A stretch of 64,000 nt of DNA, taken from the NCBI GenBank assembly GCA_947579605.1, contig OX388312.1, positions 22,467,313 to 22,531,312 on the forward strand, given 5' to 3'. This document shows positions 24,624 to 35,462 of this stretch, piece by piece. Source of the DNA: Athripsodes cinereus. Taxonomy: Eukaryota > Arthropoda > Insecta > Trichoptera > Leptoceridae. Every line of letters begins with the position of its first letter. Positions within the stretch are counted from its first letter, which is position 1. A program made the position numbers and the translations under genes. Under the pieces are notes generated by a model. It was given only the letters and a program-made list of their open reading frames with translations, made no database searches and was not told the origin of the DNA.

Positions 24624-25445
24624 GATTTGGTGTTAAAGGCTGAGAGTGAAAGGGACTTACAAGAGATTGTTACGTGTGTGTATGATAGTTGCAATTTGAA
24701 TGGTTTGAAAATGAATGTTATGAAGACGAAAGTTCTTGTTTTTGAAAGAGAGAATGAAAAAACGATTTGCGAGATTAAAGTTGGTGACGAATGTTTGGAG
24801 CAAGTAAGTGAGTATGTATATTTGGGAAGTATGTTTACGAGGGATGGAAGATGCGATAGGGACATTGAAAGAAGGAAAGTGGCCGGTGCTAGAGTAAACA
24901 GTGCACTTCGACCCATTGTCAGCAATGACAATGTGTCGAACATGGCTAAAATGCTGGTGCACAATACCATTCTGGTACCGTCACTTACGTATGCAAGCGA
25001 GACATGGACGTGGTTGAAGAAGGACGAAAGTGGAATAAATGCAGTAGAGATGCGATCGTTGAGAAGAATGGTTGGTAAAACGCTGCGTGATAGAGTGAAG
25101 AATAAGGATATTAGAAGAATGAGCGGATGCAAGAAGAGTGTTGTGGACAGAATGCGCGTGAATAAACTACGGTGGTTTGGGCATGTTGAACGAATGAACG
25201 AGGTAAGAATGACAAAGAGGATATACTTATCTGAAAGAAAGGGTGTGAGGAAACGCGGGCGTCCGAGAACCACGTGGCTTGATCACGTGGATCAAATTCT
25301 CAAGGACAGCCGCGTGCTGAGTAAGAGGAACCGACGTGCGTGTATGAGGAACTGTATGAATGTGGAGGAAGCGAAGGAAGTGTGTAAAGATAGATCTGTT
25401 TGGCGTTCCGTTCTCTCTGCCTACCCCACTTGGGACACGGCGTGA
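24624..25445 (+). pseudogene. Family A reverse transcriptase, C-terminal ~270 residues
   Basis: The uninterrupted frame begins at the D-L-V that follows the first residues of the catalytic FADD motif. It continues with GLKMNVMKTKVLVFERE (motif D), YLGSMFTRDGR (motif E region), YASETWTWLKKDESGINAVE, LRWFGHVERMNE and RGRPRTTWLDHV, ending WRSVLSAYPTWDTA. It aligns throughout with the longer copy at 50579-51919 (minus). With the catalytic core missing it cannot be active. The open frame indicates a fairly young insertion. The clade is not certain; the WFGHVERM/GRPR tail occurs in RTE- and CR1-related arthropod LINEs. Confidence 0.85.
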
Positions 25446-25461
25446 GGGTATAGATAGGTAG
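24624..25461 (+). mobile_element. LINE family A, 5'-truncated, 9-bp target duplication
   Basis: ACGTTTTAT flanks the copy at 24615-24623 and 25462-25470. The 3' end, after the stop, is GGGTATAGATAGGTAG. The 838-bp element begins inside reverse-transcriptase motif C. Confidence 0.85.
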
Positions 25462-25470
25462 ACGTTTTAT

Positions 25471-28349
25471 TGTTTTTGTGACAACTATATAAGCGAATAT
25501 TATAGTTTATTATTTTTTTTAATGCTATGTCAGACATTCAACACGTAGTCACCACCCATCATATTTAGCAGCACATTCTGCCTTGTGCTAGTCCTGCCCT
25601 CATTTAATTTGACAGCTGCGTATTGTAAAATTATTTTACATGTTAACCAATAGCTTGGATAATTATATCCTACGCTTGATTCAAATTGTACATAAATTGA
25701 TACCTACATATAATGCTTTTAATCACAACTCATCCTTACATTTTTTATTTGGTTTTTCAACAGGTTTTTAAAAATAAGTACACATTTATTGTTATTCCCA
25801 ATAATCCAATAAACACCTTTTTACATCAGTAAGCATAATATATAAGTGAGAAAAAAGAAACAAAAAATATTTTTAAAATATAGCTTGTAAATCTTGAAAG
25901 GATTCAAATAAAGTATGAAGCACTCCGCATATTTATTCTTATTTACTCCTAATGAGAGCGACACAATTCTAATTCGAATTCTATTTGTAGAATAACTCGT
26001 GAAGGAACTGGTTATACAAAAATTACGAAGATACCGAGTGTCGACTCTTGTAACATGATAGCATACTATACATATTACTACTCTCAGGATATAATTGTTC
26101 CTAGTAGTTAAGCATAGAATCTAAAGTATTTATATAGGTACACACATTAATAAATGAAGAAGAGAGAAATTGTGTAAAATGTCCTAAATTATAACTAAAT
26201 AGGTCCAACTGTAAAGGTAAAATGACTTACCTTCCTGTTTAAGTAGGTACCTACCTACCTACAAACGTAATTGTTTCGTTAACTTTTTGGTTTACCTCAA
26301 TAGACCTTGTGTTCGGCAAGTTTCACATCTGTAGGTTTGCGGTTTATGGCCAAATTACTCTCACTAGTTTTCTCTATGTACCTATGTACTTACAATAACT
26401 TTCCCTTTAAATTTGTTAACTACAATGTTACACTATGAAATAAACATAAAAATAATCTACTTCCTTGATATGTTATTTATATAGACAGTGGTTAAATTTA
26501 TTGTCAGTTTTAGGTTTAAATCAATCATCACTTGAACGATTTCAATACATATAAACGAAAATCTTAAAATGATTTTATAAATCATATCAATTTAACGACG
26601 ATTACGAATTTATAGCATAATAATCCATATTTTTTGACAGCTCAATAGGTACATAAATTAATAATTATTTTTTGAGGTAAATGAAAAAGAGGAAGATTAT
26701 TTTCATTCTTTGCTGCCAAGAAGTTATGAAAAAATATTAAATATGATCAGAAGAATATAATGTTCACAGCTACGACAAACTTCTTTCAACGGCGTGTAGA
26801 AAGAATGGGTGGCATATGCTGATTGAAATAATTAGATTCTGTCCAATGAATCACATTCAAATATTGAAATAAAAAATCAAAGGGGAAGAACAAAAATACC
26901 TAATGCATTCTATCACCCATTCTATTGATCAACTGCCTGGGTATTTACCAAACTAATATTTTCTTGCGTATTTACTAGATACAAAAAAAATATCATCGTT
27001 TAAATGAGTGGTCCTTCGACTTTTGCACAATTCTTACCAGATTTTGTAAATTATCAACAGAATTATTTACTTAACTCCAAGATAAGTGTGGGCTGTAATA
27101 TGTCTACCTAATGTTGATTTTTAGTCATGTGTTTGAAACAATAATCGTTATTTTAGTATATAAATTGATCTATGAGATAATAAAGTTTACATGGCGCGCT
27201 CTGGGATGCTTCTTCATCGTAAATTTACATATTATAATACAAATCAGATTACTGAATAAACCTAGATATGAATATTCATGCAATCACTTCTATTTTAAGT
27301 CCTCGTCTAGCAACAATTCTGTCATCTATGTAATTGTATTGGTCATTCATATCTTAGTGAAAGCATACACAGTATATCAGATTAGCGTATCGTGTTCATA
27401 ATACCGTCGCCTTCCTTCATTCACGAATGTCACATTTATGTTCATATGTATATATATATATATATATTCACCAACACACTTAGCTTCATTTCCATTCACA
27501 AATTTTCTCATGTATCCATGTCCAAAATAGTACATGACTTTCCTTGGTAATTTGATCCATCTGGAAAAACTCTCACGCATTACTTTTATATTAGACAACC
27601 ATACTTTTTTAGAACTTCATTCATGATTAATCCCATATTTTCATATATATTTGTACTTTTGAAAACAAATTTTCAATATAACGGAGAAAACCAACAAGAG
27701 TCAAGGCAAGAGGTTGGTCAAAAAGTTACTTATAGAAAAAGAAACTCATATTTAACTGTATTACGATAGTATTTAGGTACTTACTCGTTTGGCAAATAGT
27801 TTAAAATTAAGTTGAAACCATCGTGGCACGATTAGGAAAGTTTGAAATGTTACAAAACGTAAAGCTATGTTTAATTTATCCGCTAGTTTTCCAATTTATT
27901 AGTAGGTAGACTAAATTGATTTCAAGATTATAAGCAGTTGTACTGAAATATTTTTGTTGTCTGAAACATAATATGTAGGTATGCTTGTTTTAAAGTAGGG
28001 AAATGTAAGTCACTGAGTTTTCAACATCGGATTGCAACAAATCTATCTATCTCACAGTATTGGAGATCACTTTAATTGGTTTCGACACGATAAATAAATA
28101 ATCGGTATATATTTCGTAACGGCGTTTTCTTGAAGAGAGGAACTCGGCTAAATAACTGCATGGAATTGACATACAGGTCATTTTCTTGGAACCTTAAAAT
28201 ACGACAGTCAGGATGGTTGGCAAACCTAATCGCCCAAGATACTAAATGTTAATCTACGAATACCAGCATTTTACAGTATACTCAAAAACTAACAGAAAAA
28301 GATCAGGAGATCACCGGTATCTCCACCTGAACAAAAAACGTAATATACA
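25471..28349. other. AT-rich sequence with TA microsatellite
   Basis: No gene is supported. (TA)n lies at about 27448-27468, and a GTAGGTACCTACCTACC cluster at about 26244-26262. A 36-bp stretch at 28199-28236 resembles 54390-54430. Confidence 0.5.
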
Positions 28350-28505
28350 TTCATTTTAGAACTATATTAATAATAATAAAAATAAAAATCTTAATTGCAC
28401 AAAAAAATCAATATTAAAAAATAAATAATTTAAACTAGACAAATCAATTTTGTGCAATGGGCGAGTTTATCGTAGAAGCGCGATATCTTCCAACTAACCC
28501 ATTAA
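28350..28505 (-). repeat. LINE family T 3' end
   Basis: Contains GGGCGAGTTTATCGTAGAAG and CGCGATATCTTCCAACTAAC with an A/T-rich tail at the left, that is, a minus-strand copy. The stem is TATCG..CGATA here. Confidence 0.7.
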
Positions 28506-29221
28506 ACAAAAACTTAAATAAAAACAATAAATAAATTAAATAAAATAAGAATTTATTTAAGAACTTTGAATAATAAAACGAATCTTGTTTCAAACAGAAT
28601 TCGTTAAAAGTTTAAGAAATTTCTGTAACACATTTTACGATATTTATAATTGACCTGGTTTTTATTGATCCAAGAGTTATTGACATTACTTGCAACATTT
28701 CTCTCAGTTAATTATAACCTCTCTGATAGATATAGTTTGTAACAAAATACGAGTTATAGTTTGCAGTAACGAGATCGCATTTATTTACTTAATTTTAGAT
28801 ATGAAAATGTGCTCTGTTGAGAACGAAATAAGAACTTTACCATTGTTGTGTAGTAATATATTATTACTGTTTATGTCCTATTGATTATGTTGAGTAACTA
28901 GTAATGAAAATAGGCATCGAATACCAGTTAAAATATGACATGTTTAAAATAATTTTAGAAAACACATCAAAATAACGTTCAAACAAATAATTTCAATAAC
29001 AGGAAATAATTTATAAATGAATGGTAAAAAACTTTATGGTTCATGAAGCCCTGTGACTGATAAAATTACTCTTACAATGGTTCTCCACAAAAGAAGCGCC
29101 TTCAAAATAAAGTGTCCAAATTTCTATCCACACATTATAATTGTGAATTGGCATAAGACCGCTAAGAATGGAAGAAGATTGAAGTCACTGATTTTGTTTT
29201 CACTAAATGAGTAAAACTCCA
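28506..29221. other. AT-rich sequence, nothing recognised
   Basis: The 64-codon frame at 28690-28884 has no family features. Confidence 0.5.
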
Positions 29222-29423
29222 TTTTTAAATTAAAAAATTTATAAGTAAAAAATACTTAAAGAGTTTTAAATTTCTTTATTTATCAGTTACACGTGTTTCG
29301 GGTTGCAAGCCCATATTCATACCAATGAATATGGGCTTGCAACCCGAAACACGTGTAACTGATAAATAAAGAAATTTAAAACTCTTAAGTATTTTTTACG
29401 TATAAATTTTTTAATTTTTAAGA
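29222..29423. repeat. Near-perfect ~200-bp palindrome with 4-nt loop
   Basis: The left arm runs to 29320 and the right arm starts at 29325, around a loop ACCA. Over about 98 bp per arm I see one substitution (AAGT versus ACGT) and one single-base indel in AAAGAG/AAGAG. Each arm includes TATCAGTTACACGTGTTTCG and GGGTTGCAAGCCC. A transcript would form an extremely stable hairpin. The outward sequence (ATGGGCTTGCAACCCGAAAC, then ACTGATAAATAAA) could be a retroelement 3' end copied head to head; I cannot assign it. Confidence 0.85.
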
Positions 29424-30171
29424 TTGAAGTCATTTTGAATTGCCGTGAGGTATGTTGAAATAATATTTTCTGGGTTTAGTAACATTGGTGGCATTTCGTG
29501 AATGAGGAAAACGCTCATCTTGACAATATCTCATTTTTTATGATGAAGTAAAAACGTATGTATATTCCTACGGTATGTTTAGTTTTTTTGAGTTTTAATA
29601 TCTATGGGTACAGTGTACCTAAAATATTTAGCACAGACAATTTTAAAGTCGATAACATAATGTTCGAAATTTAAACTACAAAATTGTTACGAATAAATAA
29701 CTTTTGGTATTTATAAATGTTTCAAAAACATACTTAAACAATTTTGAATTAACATTTTTTGGGGATAAAATAATTCCGGTGGATAAATACGTGCTTAGTT
29801 TTCGCTTCTGGTTTAAAAATTTTCTTTTTTTTTCAGATTAATCCTTGCTTCCTACAGGAATTTACTTAAAATAATCAACATCACAAAATGTTTTCGTCCT
29901 TTCTCTGAATTTTCATGTGATATATGAAATAAATTAAAAAGAGGGTTAATTATAATGAGATTTTTTTACTTTATTACCCTACAATTTTTAATATTGTACT
30001 TTGTCTCTTCCTTCCTTCTTGAAAAAAAATTGAAGTTTATTTATCAACATAATTATTCGTTTTAAAATGAATCGTCATTCACTTGGTTCTGGGTGCTATG
30101 CTGTAGAAATAAAAACAATCATGATGAAATACTTGATTAATTATTCTTTTCAGCCAAATATTTTTTTTTGG
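29424..30171. other. AT-rich sequence, nothing recognised
   Basis: No gene or clear repeat. Confidence 0.5.
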
Positions 30172-31042
30172 TAATTCTGTACTCATTTATTCTATCCACA
30201 TGGTCAAACCATTGTAACTTATTTACATATATCTCGGTTATAACACCAAACTCTATTCCATATTCCTCTCGTGAAACACTATCACGATTTCTCAGACTTA
30301 AAATAATAATAACAATAATTAACTTTATTCTACAAAATGTTTAGACAAAAAAATAAGATTACAACTTGGTTAATACAAATAATTCTGGACAATGTGCGAG
30401 TTTATCGCAGATACATAATCTTCTAACATAAGACATAACATAAGACATGTTCCAAATAACCCAATTAAATAAAAACACAAGAAAAAATTAAAATAATGAT
30501 TAAAAAAATAATAAAAATAAGCCGAGTCTTTATGAAGATGAGATATAGAATCTTGAATATGAACCTAATATATAAATACATATTTTTAAGAAGAAACTAA
30601 AAAACTTATAACACACATCCTCTTCGTAGATCTCATTGCTACTGCATTCATACCGCTTTCATCATCGATAAAAAGTGCAAAGTGCACTAACTTTTTATCT
30701 GTGTTAGACATGTTTCTTTTTGTAATCATAGGTCGGATTGTCCCGTTTACTTATTGCCTGCAACTTTTCTTCTTTCTATTTCAAACTTTTAAGTACACAC
30801 ATTCGTAAACTTGCTCTAACACTTCGTTGGCAATCACTACTTGGCATACTGTTCTCTCGTTTCCTCTTTTAAACATTATGCTTTAGCCTTTTGTTTGATT
30901 CATTCTTAATCCAATATTCGCACAATCTTCATAAACACACAATATCATATTCGCTGTAAATTACTTTCACTTTCAGCCATCAATACCAATTCATCGGTAA
31001 ACATTAACGCTTCTACCTTCATAATCCATTCAGATCAATATC
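30172..31042 (-). pseudogene. LINE family A, degenerate and split
   Basis: Aligns with 50800-51440: TATCCACATGGTCAAACCAT, ATCATAGGTCGGATTGTCCC, CATTCGTAAACTTGCTCTAA, TTTCAGCCATCAATACCAA. This corresponds to reverse-transcriptase motifs C to E and the following region. Frames are broken throughout, about 50 bp are missing near 30665, and a family T LINE end is inserted at 30299-30608. It is the oldest recognisable family A copy here. Confidence 0.75.
30299..30608 (-). mobile_element. LINE family T 3' end nested in family A
   Basis: Contains ATGTGCGAGTTTATCGCAG and AATCTTCTAACATAAG, with the A/T tail to the left. Family A reads up to CAGACTTA before it and resumes at ACTTATAACACACATCC after it, giving a candidate 5-bp duplication ACTTA. 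Confidence 0.6.
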
Positions 31043-31925
31043 TAGGATATGTAATTTTAGCGATATAATTATGCTGCACGTCCTAAATATCCTACATATA
31101 TGCTATTGGCACGGAGAGCTGAATCTGCTTGTATGTATGTATTTAATATGAATTTATTCTTCATCAAAGAGTTGAATGGATTTCATAGGTTGTTATGACA
31201 ATCCACCCCATCTAGTAATAAAAGATAGTCTACGACTTGCCCATTTACGGTAAATATCATGAGGGTATAGATATAAATAATATTCTACATTCATTTTTAT
31301 TTTATTAATAAAAAAGTAAACACCGTTGATAAAACAAACGTCGCATTTCAAAGTATTAAGTGATAAATGACCACCTGTACTTTATTATTATTATTATTAT
31401 TAAGTACCAACCTAACACAGCGTGCGTAGCATAGGTGTAGTAGGCATTTGAATCATATTCATTGCTTGTGTAATATTCATACAAAATAAGTTATCTTTAT
31501 ATCTTCATCCCATACTGAATTTAACATTAATATTTTATCTAGTATGTGAATTTCTTTTCATTTTTTAGTATTGAAAATAAGTGGAACCTCTGATTTGGAA
31601 GTTATTTATTTAAGATTTTAAAAAATGTATGTTTCTATGTAGACTATTTTCGATGAATGTTCAATTATAATTACTAATCAAAAAAGTTTATTTCTGTATC
31701 CATTTTATTTTTTAAAGTAAACGTGTTTATAATTAATATTCTAAAATGAAATTAACAATAGATTATTCATGACAAAAAGAAATACATTGTACATCGTGGA
31801 AAGAAATTTGGTAGAAAAATTAGTACTGTAAAATCTTCGTGGAATTGACATAATATTGAGAGATTTGTTGAGGAAGAATATTTTTCAATCTATTGTTATC
31901 AAGCCATAGCTCATTTTTACGAATT
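31043..31925. other. AT-rich sequence with ATT microsatellite
   Basis: (ATT)n at about 31383-31401. No gene is supported. Confidence 0.5.
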
Positions 31926-32030
31926 TATTTAATTTTTTTTTTTTTTTTTTAATTTATATAAGGCAACTCAACCTACATGGGCTGATTTGTGCCAATGGAC
32001 TAATTCCTGACAATACCCAACTGTTTAAAA
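31926..32030 (-). repeat. Retrotransposon 3' end with long poly(T) head
   Basis: An 18-base T run at about 31933-31950 is followed by AAGGCAACTCAACCTACATG and GGGCTGATTTGTGCC, which resembles repeat E at 53805, 57515 and 61212. Minus-strand orientation. Confidence 0.5.
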
Positions 32031-32179
32031 TTGTGAAGTCTTTGATTTTGGAGATCTATAATACAATACAGTTTTTTCGGACAAACTCAAACAATTTACT
32101 TAATATTTATTATATATAATTTATTTAATACTTAATACTTAATATATATAATTTATTTAATAATATCATGATAAAGCTA

Positions 32180-32246
32180 TATATGTGCGTGTGTGTGTGT
32201 GAGGGTGTGTGTGTATGTGTGTGTGTGTGAGGGTGTGTGTGTGTTT
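32180..32246. repeat. Compound GT microsatellite
   Basis: Alternating GT runs interrupted twice by GAGGG; the GAGGGTGTGTGTGT segment is itself repeated. Confidence 0.9.
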
Positions 32247-33563
32247 TATTTATTTCTTCACATATAAGTTATTGAAAATCAAATTAAAATTATATTTATA
32301 CTCGAAAACACAATTACATATGTCTGGAATAATATGAGTAGGTAGGTATAATAAAATAAAACGATTTTGAAATAATAAATTTAAATATTTTCGTAGTTCA
32401 TGGTCATTCCTTAGCTTAAAATAATAATAATTGGAAAGGGTAAAAAGGTCGCAAGAATATGATTACGCTTATGTTTTTCAGACTTCGTGGTCATAAACGA
32501 AATAAAAAGCTGATGTAGTTGATGTATTTAACTAACCTTTGACATTCAGTTGAGAGAATATAATTTGAAACAATTTAGAATTACATACATCACTAACATA
32601 AAAAGTGGATAATATTTTGTTGATATGGTGAAATAATTTTGTATGAAATATAATAATCCGTCCCATTTTACGGGTCATTCATTCAACACGGGTAATAATA
32701 TTTAACGTTTATTTATTTTGTCAGAGTGTTACGGGAATTTTTCATTTTAATTAAAAACATTCCTTGTTAATCTCGTTGACTAAGTTAATTTAAACGGCGG
32801 GCTGGGAGTGGCAGTTTACCAAGTACAACGTTATTATGTATATTTTTTAATTTTTGACAGGTTTTTTCGGTCACAATATAATCATGCGATAAATGTTTTT
32901 TTTTTCTTAAGAAAACTTCGACACATTTAATAAGAAACGGGAGGCTGAGTGAGAGATGTATTTTATAAATTAGTTTCAAGACACGTCCGGTTGTTTCGAC
33001 AGGACCTGCTTATCGAATTTGTATTTCATAGAAAAAAGCATCCGATAGGTACTGTCAGTAGAAATTAAGCTTTAATAATAGCCTATTCAGTGCTTTTTTG
33101 TAATCTGTCATGAGTCAGGGAAAATGATTTTAGAAACAATTTAAATCTTAAGATGATAATTTTGCAAGGTTATTTGTTCACCCACATAACTTATTTTCAG
33201 ACATTTTAGGCTACAGAAGACTTTTGTTTATTCTAACTTCTTAGAAAGTAAGATTTTAAACTGACTGGAAGGCCTTGCCCAGTTTTTTTTTCTTATTTTT
33301 ATCAATGTTTTGTCCACTCTCTGCGTCAGGCTCTGTGTTTGCCATAATGGTTCCTCCTTGTAAAGTCTATAAAGAACATATCAATGAATATGTATTTTGT
33401 ATTACAATATTTTATTTATTTCATCGTTCACTGAACATTGGTAAGAATATGAATAGATACACTATACAAGATTCTTTTTTCATCCTTGTCGGTTCTTGAT
33501 TACTAAAAATCATATCTGCCATGATTGTACACTATGTACACGTGTGCGCTACAACCCTTATTA
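32247..33563. other. AT-rich sequence, nothing recognised
   Basis: Short frames at 32785-32979 (minus) and 33275-33499 (plus) have no family features. Confidence 0.5.
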
Positions 33564-33911
33564 CTGTATTTATTTATTTATTTATTTTATTCTTCACTGT
33601 ACATTGTTTACAATAATACAAATTTACATAGAAAATATCATTTATACAATTCAATGTACAGAGGGCGAGTTTATCGCTAAAATGCGATGTCTTCCAACTA
33701 ACCCGGTTATTAAAATCAAAAACGAAACAGACATAAATGTACATATCTACAGTAACATTATAAATATAAAAAAAAAACAAAGACATAACATAAAGCAAAC
33801 AAATGAAAAAGGCACATGCAGGCAACAATGCATTCATGGACATATAATAATAAGAAAAAGGATAACATACATACATACATTGCAGCGTGCACATGCATAG
33901 GGGAAAGGGTT
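33564..33911 (-). mobile_element. LINE family T 3' UTR and tail
   Basis: (TTTA)n head, then CTTCACTGTACATTGTTTAC, GAGGGCGAGTTTATCGC, an ATCGC-TAAAAT-GCGAT hairpin, and TCTTCCAACTAACCCGG. Near-identical to the reverse complement of 14861-15210. Open frames of 134 and 106 codons crossing it are by-products. Confidence 0.8.
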
Positions 33912-34016
33912 TTAGGAGTCAGATGCTAAATTCAGTGAAAGGAAGTGATTTTTGACAGCTTGTCTGAAAGAAGGAAAAGTTGTTATCATCCTGATTTTCG
34001 AAGGAAGATTGTTCCA
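33912..34016 (-). pseudogene. LINE family T reverse-transcriptase C-terminus
   Basis: Same 34-codon segment and stop as 14756-14860, beginning at the same Trp codon (TGG at 34016-34014). The upstream sequence differs from that of the other copy. Confidence 0.75.
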
Positions 34017-35184
34017 CTTTTCACCTGAAAATCTCACGAATAATAATAATTAGCTTCTGAATGTTAGTACTATACTCCAAGGATCATTTTGATAAGGTTC
34101 TGCTTGCTGTAATATAAATACAATACAGTTTATCAAAAATGCGTCAAAGAACAATGTTGGAATGAAAGAGATGTGATTTATATGTATTTTTACTTGTGGA
34201 TTTTTTTTACACTATTTTTCATCTCGTCTTATGACAATATCTCCTCTTTTGCATGAGATTCTGATGTGTGATTTGTTGAATGGACGTTTGTAGATATTTT
34301 TTAATGTTTTCACAAACCGTAAATTCTTATAACTGTAAAAACAAACTCTTGGCGTACAGTGAGTTTTTGTTATTTATTTATTTACAAGCACTCTTATGGC
34401 ACAGGAAAATTATATTTTGATAAATTAATATAAAAGTTATTAATTTATGAAAAAAAATCGGATCGAGCCTTAGAACAAAATTCTAAAAGAATTACTCCAA
34501 CTACCCGTGATATAACAATTTTTAAATAAACATGATAATAATATATTGTTAATATAATTGTATTATGTATTGTGTAAAGTTTTTATTGAAATTCATTAAA
34601 TAAGCTAAGTTTCAAAATAACTCTTTAGATAACTCTTTAGGCAAGTTTTAGTTTCAAATGTTAGGTAACATGAATCTTCACAAACAACCATAGAGTAACA
34701 ATAATATTATTAATGAATAAATAAGCAAATTGATTCCTGACAACAATAATATTATTAACAGTTTATTGTACTTGTACTGTGTAACATAAATAATAGCAAT
34801 TCCCTTTGGACAAAAATCATAATAATTAAAATCACGTAACAGCATTGATTAACCCTTTCGGAGACGCGATTATTTAATTATTAATTAGGTCCGCGTGTCA
34901 ATTAATGAATTATTATTATTTTCACGTATACACGTTTCATTTTAATGGGCAATCTCTTTAATCGTAGATATTATTCCCTGCTGCTGTAACTACTGTTAAT
35001 TAGCGCACATTATTACTATATAACATTATTATATTATTTTATGTAGGTGGTACCTACAAGTAGAATAACAATACTCACCTTTGAATTATCATTAAATTCT
35101 ACATATTATTATAAGCTTTCAACTCAGCTTTGCTTTGGGAATACAATAATTTAATCTAATCAAATCAAATAATAAAACGAAAAA
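34017..35184. other. AT-rich sequence, nothing recognised
   Basis: No gene or clear repeat. Confidence 0.5.
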
Positions 35185-35462
35185 CTAAAATTACTGATAA
35201 TTATTATACAACGTGTCACAATTCTTGAACAGAGATAGATGGGACACATAGCTAGAAGCCCACATGACAAATGGCTTAAGTTTTTTTCATCTTGGAGACC
35301 ACGAGCAGTAATTAGAAACATAGGAAGATATTCAATGATCTGGAGGGATGATATCATGATGATGTCAATTGGATGCAGACGGCGCAGAATCGAAATGCGT
35401 GGAAGGAAATGGAGGAGACCCTCATCCAGGAGTGGTCGAAAGTGGGTTGAGAAGAAGAAGAA
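35185..35462 (+). pseudogene. RTE C-terminal fragment
   Basis: Readable pieces are MGHIARSPHDKWLKFFSSWR, RAVIRN and WRDDI, then the DNA equivalent of WMQTAQNRNAWKEMEE and a GAGAAGAAGAAG tail. Frameshifts separate them. Same subfamily as 16462 and 19102. Confidence 0.75.

Noticed and set aside
24620..25273. Long minus-strand open frames (217 and 101 codons) opposite the family A LINE
   Set aside because: They mirror the plus-strand reverse-transcriptase frame, which has recognisable motifs; the minus products have none.
32180..32246. GT-rich repeat as a regulatory or CRISPR-like array
   Set aside because: Simple dinucleotide microsatellite with GAGGG interruptions; no spacers. No CRISPR or bacterial feature is present in the window.
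33496..33900. Plus frame of 134 codons and minus frame of 106 codons
   Set aside because: Both lie in the family T LINE 3' UTR, which aligns with non-coding sequence at 14861-15210.
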